DNA of 64,000 bases from Sporothrix humicola (lineage: Eukaryota; Ascomycota; Sordariomycetes; Ophiostomatales; Ophiostomataceae), in contig WNYE01000052.1 in assembly GCA_021396245.1 (NCBI GenBank), positions 239,582-303,581 on the forward strand, in the 5' to 3' direction. Every line of letters begins with the position of its first letter. The first letter of the stretch is position 1. The notes beneath the pieces were generated by a model that worked only from the letters and a program-made list of their open reading frames with translations, ran no database searches and was not told the origin of the DNA. The translations under genes were made by a program, and so were the position numbers. Below, piece by piece: positions 18,944 to 32,580 of this stretch.

Positions 18944-21441
18944 TTAACCTCCATTCATGGTAGTCCCGCTCATCGTGCTCCCTCCCATATTGCTGCCGTT
19001 GATGGAGGAAATCGGAATACCGTCAAACTGGTCTGGATCCCCAAGTGCCAGCGGCCAATTCTCCAGCGGATCGAGCGAGAAGGCGCCCGCATTGTGGTCG
19101 CCTGGGAGGATAAAGTCAAAGCCCGTGTCGCGGAACGTTGCTGGCGGCTGTGGATGTGGCTGGTTCGGGTTGTGGTGCAGCGAGAGCGAGTGTTGGTGGT
19201 CAAAGTGGTTTTGCGGGTCCTGGTGACTGTGCTGTGATGATGCCTGGTGCTGTGATGGTTGGTCCTCCTCCTGGTCCGCCTCAAAAGGACGCAGGCTGCT
19301 ACTGCTGCCACCCATATATTGTGGACGCGGGTTGGACGTGACAGACGGCGGCGGCGATGTTTGCTGAATCATTTGCTGGATAGACGATTGTTGGATATGG
19401 GGTTGCGGGACCGAGACCGTAGGCTGTGCGGGCTGCGATGCCAATGGCGTAGTGGACGACGATGCTTTGCGTTGGAGCCAGTGCTGGAGCAGCGTCTGCG
19501 TCTGAGTTTGTATTTGGGCTGTACTGTTCTGCTCCACACTCGCTCTCCGCATGTAATTGTCGATGCGGTCAATCTGGCCACGCAGCTTGACGGACAGATG
19601 TGGTGATGTACCACGCGCAATCTCAATCGTCTCGAGAAAATCGGCCAGGACTCTCAATGTGCTCCGGACCTGTAGAAACGTCCAGGCCGACTCGAAAGGG
19701 CCCTGGACAGCACTGGCCAGCATGTGTCCGACATGGGCCAAGTGACGAATGGAGGACATGCTCGTAGCGTGGAAGAATGTGAGCGGTACATTGCTCAGTT
19801 CGTCAAGCAGCTCGCCAGCAATGGCGCAGCGTTGCTGGATACTCGAGGGCCCTGTGCCGACAAGAAGCATCTTGAGGATCTGTGTGGTGACCAGAACATT
19901 GCAGGCGATGACACTGTAGCGGTACTGGATCTGGGAGTCCTCTCCTGTCGTCGTCGTCACAGCCCGCACAAGCTTGAGCTCTGGCGGTAAGTCGGCGTAT
20001 GCGCTGGCGATAAACTGGAGGCTGTCGGGTGCAAAGTTGGGCGGCGGCGCAAAGCGGGAAAGGAAAGAATGAATGTCGGTCTCGGCGTCAGCCTCCCGTG
20101 CTTCTACCACTTCGCCTCCCTTAGCCTCGGCTCCACGCCGCCGGGCAGAGCTGTTGATGTTCTCGAGCAGGCGGTATAGGCTTGTGCAAAAGTTCCATCC
20201 CCTCAAGAAGGAGACACAGCCCGGCCCTGTGCGGATATGTACTGCTGCCGCTGTGATGTCCTCGTCGCTCACAACCTCGGCCGGGTAGAGAACGGTCGCC
20301 TGGGCCTCGCGCTGGCGCGACACAAGACCAAAGTCGTTGCACACGTACTGCTCCTGTTGATAGACGCCCCAGAACAGACGCCGCCGTTCCTGCTTTTGGA
20401 TCTCGTCGAGGTTTGGCGGCCAGTTGTTCTCGTTGTAGAAGCCCGTCTGAACAGATAGCGAGACATAGTAGCCCAGATGGGACAGGGTCCGCTTCAGGTC
20501 GCTGCCCTGCAGACACGCCGACGCTAGCAATGCACTGGCCTTCATCAGCGAAATGTAGTCGGTGTCGCCCACTGTGTCTGTGTCTGTCGGCAGCGCATTG
20601 GCGGCCGCCGAGTAGCAGCGCGTCCACACGGCCGCGGCGTCAGTTGCTGACAAGGACGTGTCCCACGACTCCCACGGCATGTTGATGGTCAAGCCATGAG
20701 CAATGCGCGCCGCACTGACTGCGCACACGGCCATGGCCACGACAAACACGCCGCGGTCGTTGCGGTACGCCTGCTGCTGGATCTGTGTCTGGAACGTCGG
20801 CCAGTGAAAGTATGGCCGCGTCGGGTACGACGCGTGGTAAAAGTCGAGCGTCAGTTTCTGCAGGAGCTCGGGCGAGATAATGCTCTCGTCGTAAGGCGTC
20901 GTCGTCGTCGTCGTTGCCGTTGTCATTGACGTCGTCGGCACATGCGACGTCTGCGACATGGCCGACCCCAGCCGCACGCTGCCGCTGCCGGTCCGCGGCG
21001 GGCTGCACGTCAGCGAGGCCGTCGGCGTCGGCGTGTGTGTCGGCACCGCGATGCTGGCAATGTCGGCCATGCTGGCAATGCTGGCGATGCTGGGCTCGCT
21101 CTCGTGGTCTGCATCGGCCTCGGCCTCCATTGCGGCGCGCAGTCGCCTTGACCGCGGCCCGCGCCGCTTGACCTGCCGGCTGTATGTGCAGGCCATGCCG
21201 CCCTCGGTGCAGCGCGTGCATGGCGTTCCCTCGATTCCCGGGTGGCACTGTCCTGTGAGTAGGTTGTACACAAAATAAGATGAATAGAGGAGACGATGCG
21301 ACTTACCTTGCACGCTTTCTTGTAGCAACGGTCGCATGCGCGCTGGATGATGTCAGTCAATGGGGTATGCAAGAGAAGTGACAACAACGTATAACTTACA
21401 CTGCTGCGCTTGTGTTTGGGTCCCTTGGCTACAGACGCCAT
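18944..21441 (-). CDS. Zn2Cys6 fungal transcription factor
   Basis: Three exons, 21441-21400, 21342-21307 (only 36 nt) and 21247-18944, give 793 aa. Splicing to the acceptor GGACAG|TGC restores an ideal zinc cluster in residues 15-45: Cys-x2-Cys-x6-Cys-x8-Cys-x2-Cys-x6-Cys, starting RACDRC and ending GGMACTY, followed by a basic stretch (RQVKRRGPRSRR). The cluster is split by intron 2. A fungal_trans middle homology region follows (about 170-420, with SYPTRPYFHWPTF and GVFVVAMAVCAVSAARI). The last 200 residues are rich in Gln, Ser, His and Pro and end near an acidic or hydrophobic patch (FDFILPGDH), a likely activation domain. It is nuclear. Its place at the end of the metabolic cluster suggests pathway-specific control, but targets are unproven. 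Confidence 0.9.
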
Positions 21442-22189
21442 GTCGAAGTGAGGTGTCGATTTGTAAAATTGTAAAAGTGAGAAGTTGAGAGGTTGTGATG
21501 AGATAGGGGTTGTCAATGGAGAGATGCCCTGGGGAAAGAGCGACCAAGAGTTGGGGAACCCTTGCTATTTCAAAAAGGAAAGCGCGGAGTGGAAGAGGTG
21601 AGGAGGAAAGAGCGTGCATCTATCTACTCCCCGCATTTGCCCCCTAGCTTTTGGGTGGTAGGTGTGGGTCTCCACTAACACCACTAAACGACGTTAGTTG
21701 GAGACGACCCCCAAGAAAAAAAAAAAAGAAAAAAGAGGATGTGATCCGGTCTGCTCCATATTCCGGACAGAAATACGTCGTACTTCGCATATTTTGTGAA
21801 CAAAGTCTAGATCTCAAGGCCACGGAAGAGGGACAACAGGTTACGGCAAATACAGCACAGACAAGTTCTAAAATTCATACGTGTATTCCGGGCACTAGGC
21901 TTGGAAACAAGAAATAATTATGCTATCATCTCAATTTCGTAGTTTATGATTCGTCTGTAACTAACTTGTATAAATATCTATCAATATCGTTTCTACGATT
22001 CCCCAATGTTTTACAATTTAAATCACTTGGGGATACTGGCAATACAGTGTTATATACGCCGAAAAACCTCGTTGGCGTCCCTGCAAATCACGACCCGTGT
22101 TTGGGGGCCAAGCACAGGCGCTGCGCAACCTGGCACAGGCGCTAAGTATGCCTACGCAGGTGTGTACACCTGTGCGCCGTCTACGCCAT
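21442..22189. promoter_or_regulatory. Promoter of the regulator gene and transition zone to AT-rich DNA
   Basis: The left half is the regulator promoter, with CGGAGT at 21585-21590. An imperfect hairpin lies at 21666-21710. From about 21900 the sequence becomes AT-rich, interrupted by a GC-rich segment (22068-22190) with a directly repeated CACAGGCGCT (22113-22122, 22134-22143) and a near-palindromic CAGGTGTGTACACCTG (22157-22172). Short frames over this stretch have no domain signal. I see no gene. Confidence 0.45.
21666..21710. repeat. Imperfect inverted repeat upstream of the regulator gene
   Basis: GGGTCTCCACTAAC (21666-21679) pairs with GTTAGTTGGAGACGACCC (21693-21710) with two small bulges and a 13-base loop, followed by a long A-run. 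It could be a transposon-end fragment or a terminator-like hairpin; its role is unknown. Confidence 0.4.
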
Positions 22190-25100
22190 AAAACACGGTT
22201 AAAAGTATATAGCTTTAAACAGACGGCTTTATTTTTTAACGAGGGTCTTAAAACGTGGAAACGTTTTTCGGAGGAAGGAGGGTGTAAATAAAGTTATAGG
22301 AAGTGACGGTTGTAATTTTTACTACTTATTATAAATGTTTATAAATACGGTCTTGTCTTGTACTAGAGGCTCGTTGGAGTTTTTTTTTATTTATTAAGAT
22401 TATTTAATATTTTTTTTTACTTAAGTTTTACTTTAATAAAAAACCGTTTTACGTATAAGTTTATTTATAACTTTTTATAATTTAACTTAGGGTTAAAGAA
22501 CGACTTATTTAAACGATATTATCGTTTTTATTTTAAAAAATAAGCTTTTCGATCGATCGATAATTAACTTTAACTTTGTCCGAAGATAATTAAAGTTAAA
22601 GAGTTAAGTAGTTTACGACTAAAACTATTAAATATAAAAAACGTAAGTTAATATTTAACTTTAAGTAGTCTTTAAAAAGTATATATTTAAGTTTAAAAAA
22701 AAATAAGTATTTAAAAAAATATTTTAAATTAAATTTAAAAAATATATAAACTATAAAGTACTTCGTTAAAGTAGTTTAACGTGGAATACGCGGTCGACTT
22801 AATATAAAAACTAAAAAAACAACTCTCCGTAGTATTCGAATTAAACTACGTCGATTTTATAATATATAAAAACAGGAGTATTATACCGTTATTTTTAAAA
22901 AAGTTAAGTATTTTATAACCTCGGTAAGTTTACTTTATTTAAAGAATTATTACCCCCCGTATACGTGTTAATGTTTATAGTTAAAAGTAAACTAGTTTAT
23001 TTAAAGTAAACTAAAAGATAAAGTTAATGTTTAAAATATTAAACGGCTTATAATATTTTTAATTATTAAAAACTACGTATATATATAAAAGTTTTTATAA
23101 TTTTTTAATTATTATAACTACTTATATAATAACTTTCGAATAAATAACTTTAATTTTCTTAACACCCACTACTTTACATTAACTAAACTATAAAAAGTGT
23201 ACTAAGCCACGTATAAAGTAAAAGTTATAAAGACGAAAGTGAAAAGACCTTTACAATTAACTCGGTTCCTTAAGATATCCGGTTTATAATTTTATAAAAA
23301 AACGGCGAGCCGAAGTTTAAACTTAAATTTAAAAAAAAACATTATAAAAAGATAAATAAAAAATAGTATATTATAAATCTCCTTTTATTATATTATTATA
23401 AACGTAATATTAATACGTGGTTAAACCGGAGCACTTTATAACGGAAAGAATAGAAGGGTTTAACGGTTTACCGCCGCCTTTTTATACTTAACCAATATTA
23501 TATTAGTTTATTAATATTATCTCTTTCAGGACGTTAAAAAACGATTACGGTATTAAGAAAGTTTTTAAACTTTAACCTTTTAAAAGCGAAGACTTTTAAC
23601 CAATACCGTAAGTAAAGAATATAAAAACTCGGTTAATCTTTTTAACTTAGTTTACAGACAGGTTATTAAGTAAAACTAAAAACCCGACCGTTTAAAGAAA
23701 ATATACTTTTTTATAAGTATAACGTGTTAAATTCGTTAATAGGTTTAACCTTTATACTTCGCGCCGCGAGATTTTTATTAAAATTAACGGTACGTAAAAA
23801 CTTTTCGTTTTTATAAAATAAAAATACCGATATTAACTAAATGGGTATTAAACAATAACGCGGTAATCGAGTAAGTCTTAAAGTTTACCGGTTAAAAGAA
23901 TCCAAAAGTCTTTTTTAATTATTATTTAAACGATATAAATATTATTAACGGCGTAATTATTTTCTTTAAAACAAACCTTAAAAAAAACTTTACTTAAAAT
24001 TTTCACTCGGTTATAATAAAACGGAATATATAATTACTTTAAACGTTACCCTCAAAAGTTAAAGTTACGTTAAAAAGCTAATAAAAATATATCCGTTTAA
24101 CCGGTAAGCTCGAGCGTTATACGCTGTGTAAAAGATCGGTTACTAAAATAAAACGAAAGTAACTGTACGATAAACGGCGGAAAATTATATTTATAACTTT
24201 AAAACACTTTTAAATAAACCAAGTTTAAGTTTATTTTATTAAACCGAAGGAGTACGAGTAACACGATTAATATAAAGATTATTTTAACTACACTCGCCAC
24301 TTATAGTTAAAACGCGACCGTTTTATTACGACACTCTCGGTATAAGTTTACTTATAAAGTTTAAAATTTTTTTTAGTTTTTTAAAATATAATAACCCTTT
24401 ATACGAACGAATACCGTATAATATATTAAAAAGTATTATAACCGTTATATAGTTACTACTTAGTTTTTTTATATTTTTGAAAAATAATAAAATAAAAAAT
24501 ATATTTATATTTTGTTAACTTTTTATACTTTTTTATTAACGTTAATATAATATTTAAAATTTTCGTGAAAAAAAAGTAAAATTATATATTTGGTTATTAC
24601 GAAATATATTATAAAGCGTAGTTTAACTTTTCTTAGTTTTATTTTTTTTATAACGACTAAAAGATAAACGAGGCCGATTAAAAGGCTTACTATTAACGTT
24701 ATATCGACAAACACGATATATTTTTCCGTTACGATCCGGTTATCTTTCGTACCGTTATTGTTTACGCCAAGTATTACTTTTATTATTAAAGTAATAAAAA
24801 TGCCTTAACCGTAAAACGTATACATTAATACAAACGTCGGTGTAACTAGTTACGGTACGTTTATTATTACGTTTCGAAGTACGTTAAAAAATAAATTAAC
24901 TTAAGTTAAATGTTATATTTATATTTATAATGTCCGGTAATATTTTATAAAGACGTAAACTTATAACACTACTTTGTAGACGTTTATAGTATTTTTAAAC
25001 CGTTTATTAAAAAATAATCTTAAAATATTAAGGATAAATCGACCCACTTAGTTAAAACTTATTGTATTATTTCGCCGCCGTCCGGTCCGGCGTTCGTTTA

Positions 25101-28100
25101 CCTTTTCTTAAAGGTTATTATATTAATCTTAATAAAAGCGACCGAAAATACGTTAAACGTAAGTACGCCCTCAATATCTTTACGCTTTAAAGATTTTATG
25201 TTTAATTATAACACTCTCTCGGTTTATACTTTACGATCGTTTACTTCGTTATAAACGGACGGTATTAATATACTTTATTTATTGGATAATTAAGAGTGGT
25301 AAACGTATAACTTAATTTAAAAAAAAAAGTAAAAGTAAAAGTATTTTTACTCTTTTAATACTCTTTCACTCGGTTTTTATAATAAGTATAATTAACTTGT
25401 TATAAAAGGTTTTAGCTTAAAGACTGGTTTAATAAACGTGTTTAAGGTATAAGTTTACGAAAGTAATATAAAATACGTTGTTTTAAAAGTAAAAAATATT
25501 ATTATTTATATTAATATTACGGCCAAGTGTATTACCCCGTTATTAGTAACGTTTCTTTATATCCCCGTAAGTACCATTAACTTAACCTTTCGAAACAACT
25601 TAAAACGTACAAAGTAAACGGCCACTATAGTTATAAAATACGTTTAAAACGACGATAACATTAAACACCCGAAGCTTTTATTTATTATAACCGACGCCCT
25701 TTTACTAAAATCTTGTAATAACGAAAACGTAAACGACGTCGGTTTATAAACGGACGAGTATTTTGTCGACTACTTGTTTAAAAAATAAAAAAAAAGTTAC
25801 TTTATAAAATAAGTTTAAAATAAGTGTTATAACTAAGAGCCTCGAAGTAATATTTTCGACGACGAGTTTATAGTTACGTTTAAAAGAAACTACAAAAGCT
25901 TCGGTCACGGCGTCGAAGTATTATGTACCTAAATATAAAAAAGTAAAATAAAGTATTTGTTACGGTGTATAGGCCGTTTAAAGTAAAAAGATTAATAGGT
26001 GTTAAAAAGGTATATAAGTTTTAAATTAATTAAAGAGTATAAGTTAACGAAAAGAAAAGTTTAACGACGGAGATAGTTAAAATAAAAGTTATATACACTC
26101 GTACTATTAGTTATACGAAGACTTTAAATAAACTATGTATTAAAAGGTATATAATTTAAAATAAAGTAAAAAAATAAACGTTATTAATATATATTCGTTT
26201 TTGTTTTTTATTTTTATATTATAATAAAAAGTTATTAACGGAGATATTCGTTTACGTTATTATATAATAAGTGTTTTTTCCAAGTGTTTTTTTTATTCGT
26301 TTACGTTAAATAACCGGCCGTTACTTTTTTTTATAATTTCTTTAAAAAAAGTATTATTTTTTTTAAAGTTAATAACTATCGTAAAACGATAACTTTATAA
26401 TAGTTTAATTAGTTTTTTTAACCTTAAAGTTAACCTTTAAACTATTATTAATTATTTCATAACCGACGAATCTCGTTTTTAACAAACTGTCCCCGTTTTA
26501 TCTCGATACCCTTTTTACTTTTTAATTAATAAACTTTTTCGGAAAACGTTATATATTTATAACGGAGATTATCGATTACTATATTAAAACTCGGTTTTAA
26601 AGTAAATAATTGTAACTAAGTTAAAGACGACGTAAAATTTCGGGATACAAGTTGTTTTACTAATATAACGGCGTTTACTCGTGCCGGGTATTATATAACT
26701 AAAAATATTACTTTAAATATTTTCTTAACTTTTTTACAAAGACGTCGGTAAGTGTTAATCGAGTGTTCGTTTAAATTTTTTAAGAATATACCAACGAAAA
26801 ATAACTTTTATTTAAAAAAGACTTTTTAAACGTATAAGTTCGATGTACGAAGTTTAAAACGAATTTTTAACGGTTCGACGGTTACGTTTAACTTCTCCTT
26901 TAGTAAGTTATTAACGTTATACGAGATTTAAAATATTTTGACTAAGTATTATTTACGAATATAATTAAAAAACGTTTTACGGCACTTGTCTTATTCGCGC
27001 CGTTTTTCCGTGGTACTCCGTTTTATTTAAGTTATATTAATTTAACGTTTCGTTTTTACGAACTTTTTACCGTAGCTTTATACGTACTTTAAAAGTTACG
27101 TTATATTTAACACTTTTACGAGTTAAATTTTACCCCGGTTAAAAAGAACCAAATTTAGTCTTACGCGTAAACTATAAAAAGGTTAAAACTAAACTCTATT
27201 TTAAGTATAAAAGATACAAATTACGAAGAACCCGAAATAAACTTTAATTAAAACGTTTTATTCCGTTCGTTCTTACACGGTTAGTTCGAAGTCCGTTTTT
27301 TAATTATTTATTAAAAATAAAAAAGTAAAAGTATAATAAAGTACGTCGTATACCTTAATCGTAGTAAACTTTTTTTTTTTTTTTATTTTATAACGGGCCG
27401 AAGGCTTTAAGTTAACTTTAAAACAAACTAAGGTTTAATTTGTAAAGCGGAAAATATAAACAAAGACTTTATATCGTATACCGAGAGTTACGCTTTTTTT
27501 ACTTTCTTTTATAAAGGATCTAAATACTTTTTTAACTCGATTTACGTCGTAAACTTTTTTAAAAACCTTTATAAGTTTATAAATTATTAACGTTTTTTTT
27601 TATTATTTCGTGGCGGTACGTGTTTCTTTAAATCCGATTAAACTAATTGTATATTAGTTTACTTTAAAAGAATATAAAAAAGCGTTTTATTATTGTAACT
27701 TTTACCGTACATCTTTAAACTTACTCTTTAACTTTAAACGTAGTTAATTTAATAACTTTTTAAAAGGATATACGAGTGTATAGTGGTTTATTTTTTTAAA
27801 TATATAGTTTTTTAAAAGACTTTTACGAGTAACGTAATTAACGTAACTTTTATTAAATAAATAATATAATCTTTTTAAATAAATAAAAAATAGTTAATTT
27901 TATAAAAAAGTTTATTTAATTTTATAATTATTTTATTTAATAAAATAGTTGAAAATTAACTTAATTTCTTTACGTAAATCTAGTACGTATTTAGTTACGT
28001 TAATCTAATAGTTATAAGTTTAACATTACATTTACTTTTATTTTTAATAAATAAACCGCTCACTTATATATACATTATTACCCGTTTACTTATATTATCG

Positions 28101-30051
28101 TCCTTTATTTTAACTTTACGTAAAAAAAGATTTTTTACGACGTAATATTACTTAAATCGTCGTCACCGATATATAAAAAACGGTTATAAACCAACTGCCG
28201 CCTAATAAAATACACCGTGTAACTAAGGTCCGTTACTTTAACTTTACTTATCGTAGTGTTTTCCGTGTATTATATTTTTATAATCTCTTTTAACTCGAAT
28301 ATGTATAATAATACTTTAACCTTTTAACGATTACCGTCTTAAACGGGATATATTATTTAACTTTACACTTTAAATTATGAATAAATGGTTGGTCCCTTTT
28401 GTAATAAGTTTCGTTTTAAAGACGAATCGGTTAACTTTATTAAGTAGAACGACTTATATATTAATATATAATTGTATATAAAAGTGTTACGTTATAGTAT
28501 CGTTACTTATTAAAAATTTTTAAACTAATGTTTTTTTTCGATTTTTTACTAAAATAATACTATTAACTATATAAAGGGCCTTTTTAGTTAACTAGTTATA
28601 CCGTTTATTTATATAGTAAACTTTTTAACGGTAAGTATAAGCTATTATTCTTTTTTTTAAAATTTATAGTAAATATATATATAATTATTATTAAACTTAT
28701 AATATATAAAAAAGGTTTCTCTTTCTCCCCTTATTTCGTTTTCGTTTTCCTCGCTTATATAATATTTTCTTTTTTTTCGTCCCCCTCGTTTATCTTTTTA
28801 ATTTATTCGCCCGTAATATATTTTCACTTAAATCGTTCGTTAAAAGAACTTTAAAGTTATAACTAGTTAAACGATAACGTTTTTCTCACTCCCACCATCA
28901 AAAGTAACTTAATACTTTAAAAACTCGTTTTACAAAGTGTAAAAAGTTATAAATAGTTTATCAACGTATACCTCCTTTATAACGATATTAAAACCGATAC
29001 GTTAGTCGTTGTCGTCTCAACATTAAGTATTACAAAACGGCTCTCTCAAGCGATATCGTGTAATAAAAATTAATAAACGAACTAAAATACTTATATCTTT
29101 TCGTTACTTTTTCCTTTAAACGACGAGCCGTATACGCTTTTTGTTAATATATTTAAATTCCTTATAAGTAACGTAAAACTCGTCGTTTTTTTTATCCGTT
29201 CGATAACCGTCGAATACTTTAATAATAAAAGTACCTCGTTAAACTTATTAATACAAAACGACGATAACGTAATTTTTATTAACTATCGGCGAATATAAAA
29301 ACGTACACGATAAAAATACCGACGGTAAAAACGTTAACGGAAAAAAAGTTTACGACGTAATTAACCACCGGAGAAAATCGTTACGTCGATACTTTATAAT
29401 ACGAAATAAAACTATGTTTTTTTTTACTTAAACTAAGTAAGTTACCGTTAATACAGAGCCAACCGACGTAACGAAAGTAATAAAATATTTTTTTAAAACC
29501 GGTTTACGTATATTTAAGAATACCGACACGGGCTTAACTTCAAGATTACCGAAGCGTATAATCTTTTTAATTTAAAGTTTTATATAACAGTACGGCCGAA
29601 CGGAGACGAGTATTTTATTAAAATCTCGTAAAATAAATAAAATTAAGTGTTTTTTAATATTAACCAAATAAATAATAAAACTTTTCGTTTTAATTATAAT
29701 TTTATATAGGAGCTTTTATTAAACTCGAATAAAAGTTAACTTTTATATACGTAATACCGTTTTATTTATACTTAGTTAAGTTACGAGATTTACTAAAGTT
29801 AATAATATAATATACCGCGGGTTTATAACTATAAACAATGTCTTTTATCGATTAATAATAACCTTAAATAAATAACTTTATTTAGTTACGGTTTATACTA
29901 TAAGTTATACTCGTCGTTACTTTTAAACGTACACGGTCTAAAACACGGTTTCGCGTTTATATAAGAAAGTACGTAAAAAAACAGTTTTAAAGTAGTGTAA
30001 AAATTAAAACTAAATATATACGGTATAAAAAACACAGTTTTACCTTAAAAC

Positions 30052-30054
<3 letters not shown>

Positions 30055-30083
<29 letters not shown>
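30055..30083. repeat. (AT)n microsatellite
   Basis: An uninterrupted AT dinucleotide run of about 29 bp inside the RIP block. Confidence 0.9.
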
Positions 30084-30085
<2 letters not shown>

Positions 30086-30954
30086 CGGTACGTCCGTACA
30101 CCGAAGTAGTTTTTTCTTCGCTTTTAATTTTATTTACGATAAACTATAACTTTTACTTACAATACTTTTTTCGTATAATTTCCAAAAAGTTTTTAAACCA
30201 CGAGTCTTTTTTACTATTTATAAATACTTAAACGGGGTTATTATAATTAAAAATAACCGGTATCTCGTTACGAAAACTTTACTCGAAAGGGCTTGTATTA
30301 AATACGGAAGCTCACCTATCGTTAAACTTAAAATAACTTTAAAAATAGTAAATAAGTTTCTTAAATACTTATACGGGATAGTCGTGTTAAAAATAATTAA
30401 CCTAAACGGCGTAAATATTATTTATAGTAATAATAAACCGGCCACTTACTCGTACAAGACACTGTTAACTATAAAAGCTACCGATAGCCTTTCTTTTATA
30501 CTCTCTTTTAATCTTACCAAGGATTAAGCCGTAAGTTAAAGACTAACTTTACAACGGTTTTTTAACTAAATTACGAAGATTTATCGAACGAGGGTTATTT
30601 CTTTTTATAAGTAAAAGGTAATCAAAGTAAATATAATAAATAATTACGCGCGTACTAAGTTTATATTACCTCGTATTTATATTACCAAAGTATTTACTCT
30701 TTTTTTATTCTTTTTATAACCTATAGTTAACGTTCGTTTAGTTAATAATAAAAAACTTTATCGTTAAAACTACGCTTATAAAGAGTATGTATAGTAACGT
30801 AAAAAGGAGTATGTTACGAGTATATAGTTCTTTTTATTTTACCGTTAACGACCGCCCTTAAGTACACTTTTATTTATAAAAGCCGTAAAAAAAAGAAAAA
30901 CTAATTAAAAAAGTTTATAACCTTATAAGTATAACCGGTATATTAAATAGTTTA

Positions 30955-31155
30955 ATATAAAAGTGAATAATATATAAAATATAGTTAATATAAAAGTGGT
31001 TAGTATACGTTTATAAGATAAAATATAAAAGTAGTTAGTATATATACGTAGGTAATATAAAATATAATTAAAATACAAATAAAAACGGTACAAAATATAG
31101 TTAGTATAATAATGGTTAGTATATAAAAGTAGTTAATATAAAGACGTAAATAATA
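30955..31155. repeat. Degenerate ~17-bp AT minisatellite
   Basis: Imperfect copies of GTTAGTATATAAAAGTA recur (for example GTTAATATAAAAGTG, GTTAGTATAATAATG and GTTAATATAAAGACGTA), with gaps of diverged sequence. The array explains the 65-codon minus-strand frame at 31000-31197, which is not a gene. Confidence 0.6.
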
Positions 31156-32580
31156 TAAAAATAACTTAATTAACGTATTTATAAATTTACGGTACAAAAT
31201 CCGCGAGTATAATTTTAATACGTATTTTTAAGTATAAAAGTTTAAAAACCGCGGTTAAACGAAGTAAAATTAAATTGTAAGGTATTATTTCACGTTTTTA
31301 TATATAAATATTATTTATAATAAACGTTGTATTTTTACTTTATTTTTAATAGTTACGTATTATCGACGGTGGAACTTTAATTAATTTGTTAAAATTTTTA
31401 AACGTTACTCGTATATATATATATTTAAGCTTTTTAATAATTAAAGTTACTCGTTATTTTAAAAATAAAAAATAATTAACGTTTAACTTTTATATATATT
31501 ACCTCGTTTTAAAAGTTAAGTTAAACTATGTTTAAATTATAAAAAAGCCCGTAACATACATTTTATATAAAAGGACTAAAAAAATAAAAGGTTTTTATAA
31601 AAAGGCCCACTTTAAAGTCTTATTTTTACCCTTTTATTATCGTAAAACCGGATTCTCTTAAAATAGTTAATAGACTAAAATACGGCTCGAACGAAATATA
31701 TATATTATTTAAATTTAAGTTTAAGTATCTTATTTAAACCTTTAATAATCCTCGTTACACAAAAGAAAATATATAAGTTATTAACTTTTAATATTTATAA
31801 ACGATACAATTTATAGTATAACCGTATTTTAAGTTTAACTTAAACCCTTTTTTTATTATTTTATATTTTAGTTTTTTAAATTAAATTAAAATTATAATCG
31901 TTCATTAAACTATTAAAATATATACTTTATATAAATCGCCACTAAGTAATAAAAATACAGTAACTCGTAATATTTTTTTTTTAAAAATAATTAACTCGAG
32001 TAAAATAAATTAAACGTTAAAGTACAACACTTTTATTAACCTATTTTACTTCGTAGTATACTTAAAATAGCGGCGAGTAAAATAAACATTAATAAAAAGT
32101 AATATAAAGCTAAATTTAAGTTTAAACAAACGGAACTTTAAAAAAATCTCGAGGCCGTCGAGAAGTATAAAAAGTTCCTCGTATTAAACGGAGAGAAGTT
32201 TAATAAAACAATAGTTTTAACGGGCGTTAACGAGTCCGACGAGAAATCCGACCAGGTCGGGTTAAATAACGATATAACCGAGCCTATTATCGAGTAAAGT
32301 AAGATCTTAAGGTACAAAGATAAAAAAAGGAACGTATATCGTATTACTTTTCACGGCACTCTTATTAATACAATAAAATAAACCGTCGGCTTTATAAATA
32401 CATCCGGTAGAGTGGGCTTCTTAAGTTAAAACGGCCGTAATATTTATAATATTAAAAGTGAGTTAATAAGTTGTCTTAATAAAAATAACGTCCTCCGTAA
32501 CGGCGATAACGTAGTAATTTAACTAACCGAGTTTAACGAAAATAATAATAACTTAAACGGTGTTAAAAACTTAAAGCTTA

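Noticed and set aside
4273..22144. TGGCACAGGCGC shared by 4270s and 22130s
   Set aside because: Only 12 bp in common with no extended similarity; not enough to call a dispersed repeat.
22006..22291. Short frames at the compartment boundary
   Set aside because: No domain and mixed composition; not supported as genes.
24523..24714. 63-codon hydrophobic frame on the minus strand
   Set aside because: AT-rich chance frame in RIP-altered DNA.
28145..28180. Possible YxDD-like motif on the minus strand (YIGDDDL)
   Set aside because: No surrounding conserved blocks; likely coincidence.
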